Source: an uncultured bacterium (lineage in GTDB: Bacteria; Bacillota_I; Bacilli_A; Acholeplasmatales; Anaeroplasmataceae). From it: 64,000 nt of DNA. How positions within the stretch are numbered: the first letter of the stretch is position 1; every line of letters starts with the position of its first letter. Below the pieces are notes generated by a model, which was given only the letters and a program-made list of their open reading frames with translations, searched no databases and was not told the DNA's origin. The position numbers were made by a program, and so were the translations under genes. The DNA is taken from assembly GCA_949291115.1 (NCBI GenBank), contig CASETY010000003.1:52698-116697 (forward strand), written 5' to 3'. Shown in pieces: positions 61,794 to 64,000 of this stretch.

Positions 61794-61847
61794 TACGGCA
61801 AAATTTACACAATTTTTATTTATTTTTACGGCAAAATTTACACAATT
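61794..61847. promoter_or_regulatory. Direct-repeat operator candidate upstream of the MATE gene
   Basis: Two identical 21-base units, TACGGCAAAATTTACACAATT type, at 61794-61814 and 61827-61847, start 33 bases apart, about three turns of DNA. On the minus strand TATAAT lies downstream at about 61771-61776, without a good -35, as expected for a promoter needing an activator. Confidence 0.6.
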
Positions 61848-61870
61848 AATTTATAAACATAAACTAGTTA

Positions 61871-61913
61871 TAAAACAAAAAGCTAAAAAGTAATATTCTA
61901 CCTTTTAGCTTTT
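61871..61913 (-). terminator. Terminator of htpG
   Basis: AAAAGCTAAAAG/CTTTTTAGCTTTT-type stem followed by TTTGTTTT on the minus strand, just after the htpG stop. Confidence 0.8.
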
Positions 61914-61917
61914 GGCT

Positions 61918-63801
61918 TTACTTTAATAATAACTTAGTTACCATTTTAGAATATTTAATTGGGTCTTTAGGATCTAAGCCTTCAACTATTAAAGCTTGGT
62001 CATAAATGAAACTAATATATTCTTTTAATTCATCTAATTTATTATCTTTATATAAGTTTTCTAATTTATTATATAATTCATGTTTAGGATTTAATTCTAA
62101 GACTTTAGAAGCTTTAGCCATACTATCTTGTTGTTTCAACACTTTTTCCATACTTAATGATAAGCCTTCTTTAGTAGTTAAACAAAAAGCGTCATCAACT
62201 AAACGTTTTGATAAAGTTACTTCACTAACATCATCTTTTAAATCATCACTTAAAGTTTTTAAGAAATCTTTATTAGTTTCTTTTAAATCATCAATTGCTT
62301 TAGACTCTTCTTCATTTAATAAATTTAAATCTGCTTCACTAATAGATTTGAAAGGTACTTTATCATAATCTTTCATCACTTGTAACATGAATTCATCAAC
62401 ATCATCGCTCAATACTAAAATATCATAGCCTTTTTGTTTTAATACTTCTACTTGTGGTAAGTCTTTAACATTAGTGCCATCTAAATTAGAAACATAATAA
62501 ATAGCTTTTTGGGCTTCTTTCATATTTTCTTTATATTCTTTAAATGTAACCATCTTGTCTAAAGTTAAAGAATGTAAAATGATTAAATCTTGTAAAGATT
62601 CTTTACGGGCACCATAATTTTCATAAAGACCAAATTTTAAAGCTCTGCCATAATCTTTAAAGAATTCTTGATATTTTTCTGGTTCATTCTTTAACATTCT
62701 TTCTAATTCTTGAAGTAAACGTTTTTCAACATTAGTAGCTATTTTCTTAATTTGACGATCTTCTTGTAAAAGTTCACGTGATATATTAAGAGGTAAGTCT
62801 GCTGAATCTACTAAACCCTTAACAAAATATAAATATTCAGGAATCAAATCTTTACATTTATCTAAAATGAAGACACCTTTTGTATATAATTGTAATCCTC
62901 TTTCATTTTTATCATTATACATATTAAATAAAGGTTTACGCGGAATGAATAATAATGAACGATAAGTAATAAGTCCTTCAACGTTAATAAAGACACTTAA
63001 TAATGGATCTTGATAATCCATGAATTTTTGTTTATAAAATTCATTTAATTCTTCTTCTTTTACTTCATTTTTATTCTTTTTCCATAAAGGAATCATCGAA
63101 TTAATAGTTTCTAATTCTAAATGAGTAGATTCTTCATCTTCTTTACCATCTTTTGGCTTATCATACTTAGTTACCCAAGTTTTAATTGGATATCTTACAT
63201 AATCAGAATATTTTCTAATTAATTCTTTAATTGTATATTCATCTAAATAAGTATCATAATTTTCTTCTTCCTGATTTTCTCTTAAATATAAAGTAATCTT
63301 AGTACCATCAATTAACTCATCTACTTCTTCAATAGTATAAGAATCTAAGCCTTCAGAAGTAAATAAATAAGTTTTATCACTACCAACCTTATGACTTAAT
63401 ACCTCAACCTTAGAAGCTACCATAAAGGCACTATAAAAACCAACACCAAATTGACCAATAATATCAACATCAGTATCTTTTTTATCTAATTGTTCTAAAA
63501 ATTCTTTAGAACCAGATTTCGCAATTGTACCTAAATTATCTTCTAATTCTTCTTTTGACATCCCAATACCATTATCACTAATAGTTAAAGTACGATTTGC
63601 TTTATCAGCTTCTACTTTAATCTCGTAATCAACAATTGGCATCTTAGAATCAGTAAGCGACATGAAATGACGTTTATCGATCGCATCACTAGCATTAGAG
63701 ATTAATTCTCTTAAAAATATTTCCTTATGTGTATAGATAGAATGAATCATCATATCTAACAATTTTTTCGTTTCTGTTTTAAATTCTTTAGTTTCTTTCA
63801 T
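61918..63801 (-). CDS. htpG: Chaperone protein HtpG (Hsp90)
   Basis: A 627-residue Hsp90 homologue acting as an ATP-dependent cytoplasmic chaperone. The N-terminal GHKL ATPase has LRELISNASDAIDK, DNGIGMS and GQFGVGFYSAFMV; the middle domain holds the catalytic Arg in PLNISRELLQEDR. The C-terminal dimerisation domain completes the length. ATG 63801 has GAGGTG upstream; the upstream GTG is inside that site. Its promoter lies within a CIRCE-like inverted repeat, suggesting heat-shock control by HrcA. Confidence 0.97.
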   Translation of the reverse strand: MKETKEFKTETKKLLDMMIHSIYTHKEIFLRELISNASDAIDKRHFMSLTDSKMPIVDYEIKVEADKANRTLTISDNGIGMSKEELEDNLGTIAKSGSKEFLEQLDKKDTDVDIIGQFGVGFYSAFMVASKVEVLSHKVGSDKTYLFTSEGLDSYTIEEVDELIDGTKITLYLRENQEEENYDTYLDEYTIKELIRKYSDYVRYPIKTWVTKYDKPKDGKEDEESTHLELETINSMIPLWKKNKNEVKEEELNEFYKQKFMDYQDPLLSVFINVEGLITYRSLLFIPRKPLFNMYNDKNERGLQLYTKGVFILDKCKDLIPEYLYFVKGLVDSADLPLNISRELLQEDRQIKKIATNVEKRLLQELERMLKNEPEKYQEFFKDYGRALKFGLYENYGARKESLQDLIILHSLTLDKMVTFKEYKENMKEAQKAIYYVSNLDGTNVKDLPQVEVLKQKGYDILVLSDDVDEFMLQVMKDYDKVPFKSISEADLNLLNEEESKAIDDLKETNKDFLKTLSDDLKDDVSEVTLSKRLVDDAFCLTTKEGLSLSMEKVLKQQDSMAKASKVLELNPKHELYNKLENLYKDNKLDELKEYISFIYDQALIVEGLDPKDPIKYSKMVTKLLLK

Positions 63802-63822
63802 ATAAAACACCTCACGAAGTAT

Positions 63823-63865
63823 ATTATAAATATCTTTAGTGGCACTGTCAACACTAAAGTGCCAA
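63823..63865 (-). promoter_or_regulatory. htpG promoter with CIRCE-like operator
   Basis: On the minus strand TTGACA (63846-63851), a 17-base spacer and TATAAT (63823-63828), a full consensus. The -35 is inside an inverted repeat TTGGCACTT-N9-CAGTGCCAC (63839-63865), resembling the HrcA operator TTAGCACTC-N9-GAGTGCTAA with the same 9-base centre. Confidence 0.75.
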
Positions 63866-63928
63866 AAAATAAAAGTTGTTAGTTTTTATTGTTTATGATA
63901 AAACCCGAGTTTGCCTAACATTTAAAAG

Positions 63929-63965
63929 AAAGTCCACGATTTTTTCTAAGAATCGTGGACTTTTT
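63929..63965. terminator. Strong hairpin terminator near the right edge
   Basis: AAAGTCCACGATT/AATCGTGGACTTT, a 13-bp perfect stem with T-rich flanks on both strands. It may end a minus-strand gene lying beyond the window or separate it from htpG. Confidence 0.7.
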
Positions 63966-64000
63966 GGCTTTTTATCAACTAATATTAACTTGAAAATTTC

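Overview
The window looks like a chromosomal segment of an AT-rich member of the Bacillota, probably an uncultivated gut-type Bacilli lineage near Erysipelotrichia or the RF39-like Mollicutes relatives. This is an inference from gene content: MutS2, class III fructose-bisphosphatase, DarA/PstA, DegV, PepF, TmcAL and the nusB-xseA-xseB-dxs-tlyA-recN order. Shine-Dalgarno sites are strong and GTG/TTG starts occur. UGA is a stop codon (several ATGA overlaps; tryptophan is TGG), so the code is not that of Mycoplasma. MEP isoprenoid synthesis, de novo pyrimidine synthesis and glycogen synthesis exclude a strongly reduced parasite.

Region by region. 1-5245 is an accessory zone: an edge-truncated InlB-repeat lipoprotein, a PH-domain protein, a frameshifted XRE regulator, two damaged GNAT genes, and a more GC-rich repeat-bearing lipoprotein bracketed by a 51-bp direct repeat that ends at the 3' end of tRNA-Leu(CAA). 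5246-9928 (minus): tRNA-Leu, GT4 glycosyltransferase, a flippase-like membrane protein, argS, and a thioredoxin-fold protein without CXXC. 10112-12850 (plus): glgA-glgC with a consensus promoter and a CcpA cre-like site. 12851-18354: degV, a DEAD-box helicase, ispH, dinB, a 54-aa membrane protein and a Cof-type phosphatase. 18332-27019 (minus): recN, tlyA, dxs, xseB, xseA, nusB, a hydrolase and a two-gene ABC exporter. 27062-28134: thiT with a complete TPP riboswitch. 28178-38576 (minus): a small hypothetical gene, thiN, mutS2, plsC, DHFR, thyA, a GNAT-AlkD fusion, fbp, rpsO and darA. 38576-41713: ribF, truB and a second GT4 enzyme.

41746-51980 holds the complete pyrimidine operon pyrB-pyrC-carA-carB-pyrK-pyrD-mgtC-pyrF-pyrE on the minus strand, preceded by a promoter and an attenuator-like leader and followed by a terminator. 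52213-55836 is a second accessory patch: a TIR-domain pseudogene with an in-frame TAG, a small membrane protein, a pectinesterase-like protein without signal peptide, tcdA and ttcA-like tRNA modification genes, and a 16-bp perfect inverted repeat beside a possible gene remnant. 55837-63865 has malQ, pepF, tmcAL (sharing a palindromic divergent promoter with pepF), a MATE transporter behind a 33-bp-spaced direct repeat, and htpG with a consensus promoter inside a CIRCE-like operator.

Functional links: glgA, glgC and malQ make and remodel glycogen; dxs and ispH are two MEP-pathway steps; thiT and thiN take up and activate thiamine, a cofactor Dxs needs; DHFR and ThyA make dTMP and the pyr operon makes UMP; the GT4 enzymes, flippase and PlsC point to glycolipid and phospholipid synthesis; TlyA, TruB, TcdA, TtcA-like and TmcAL modify RNA. 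I see no intact insertion sequence, integrase, CRISPR array or complete defence system. The most unusual regions are the tRNA-Leu-linked islet, the TIR pseudogene, the pyr leader and the GNAT-AlkD fusion.
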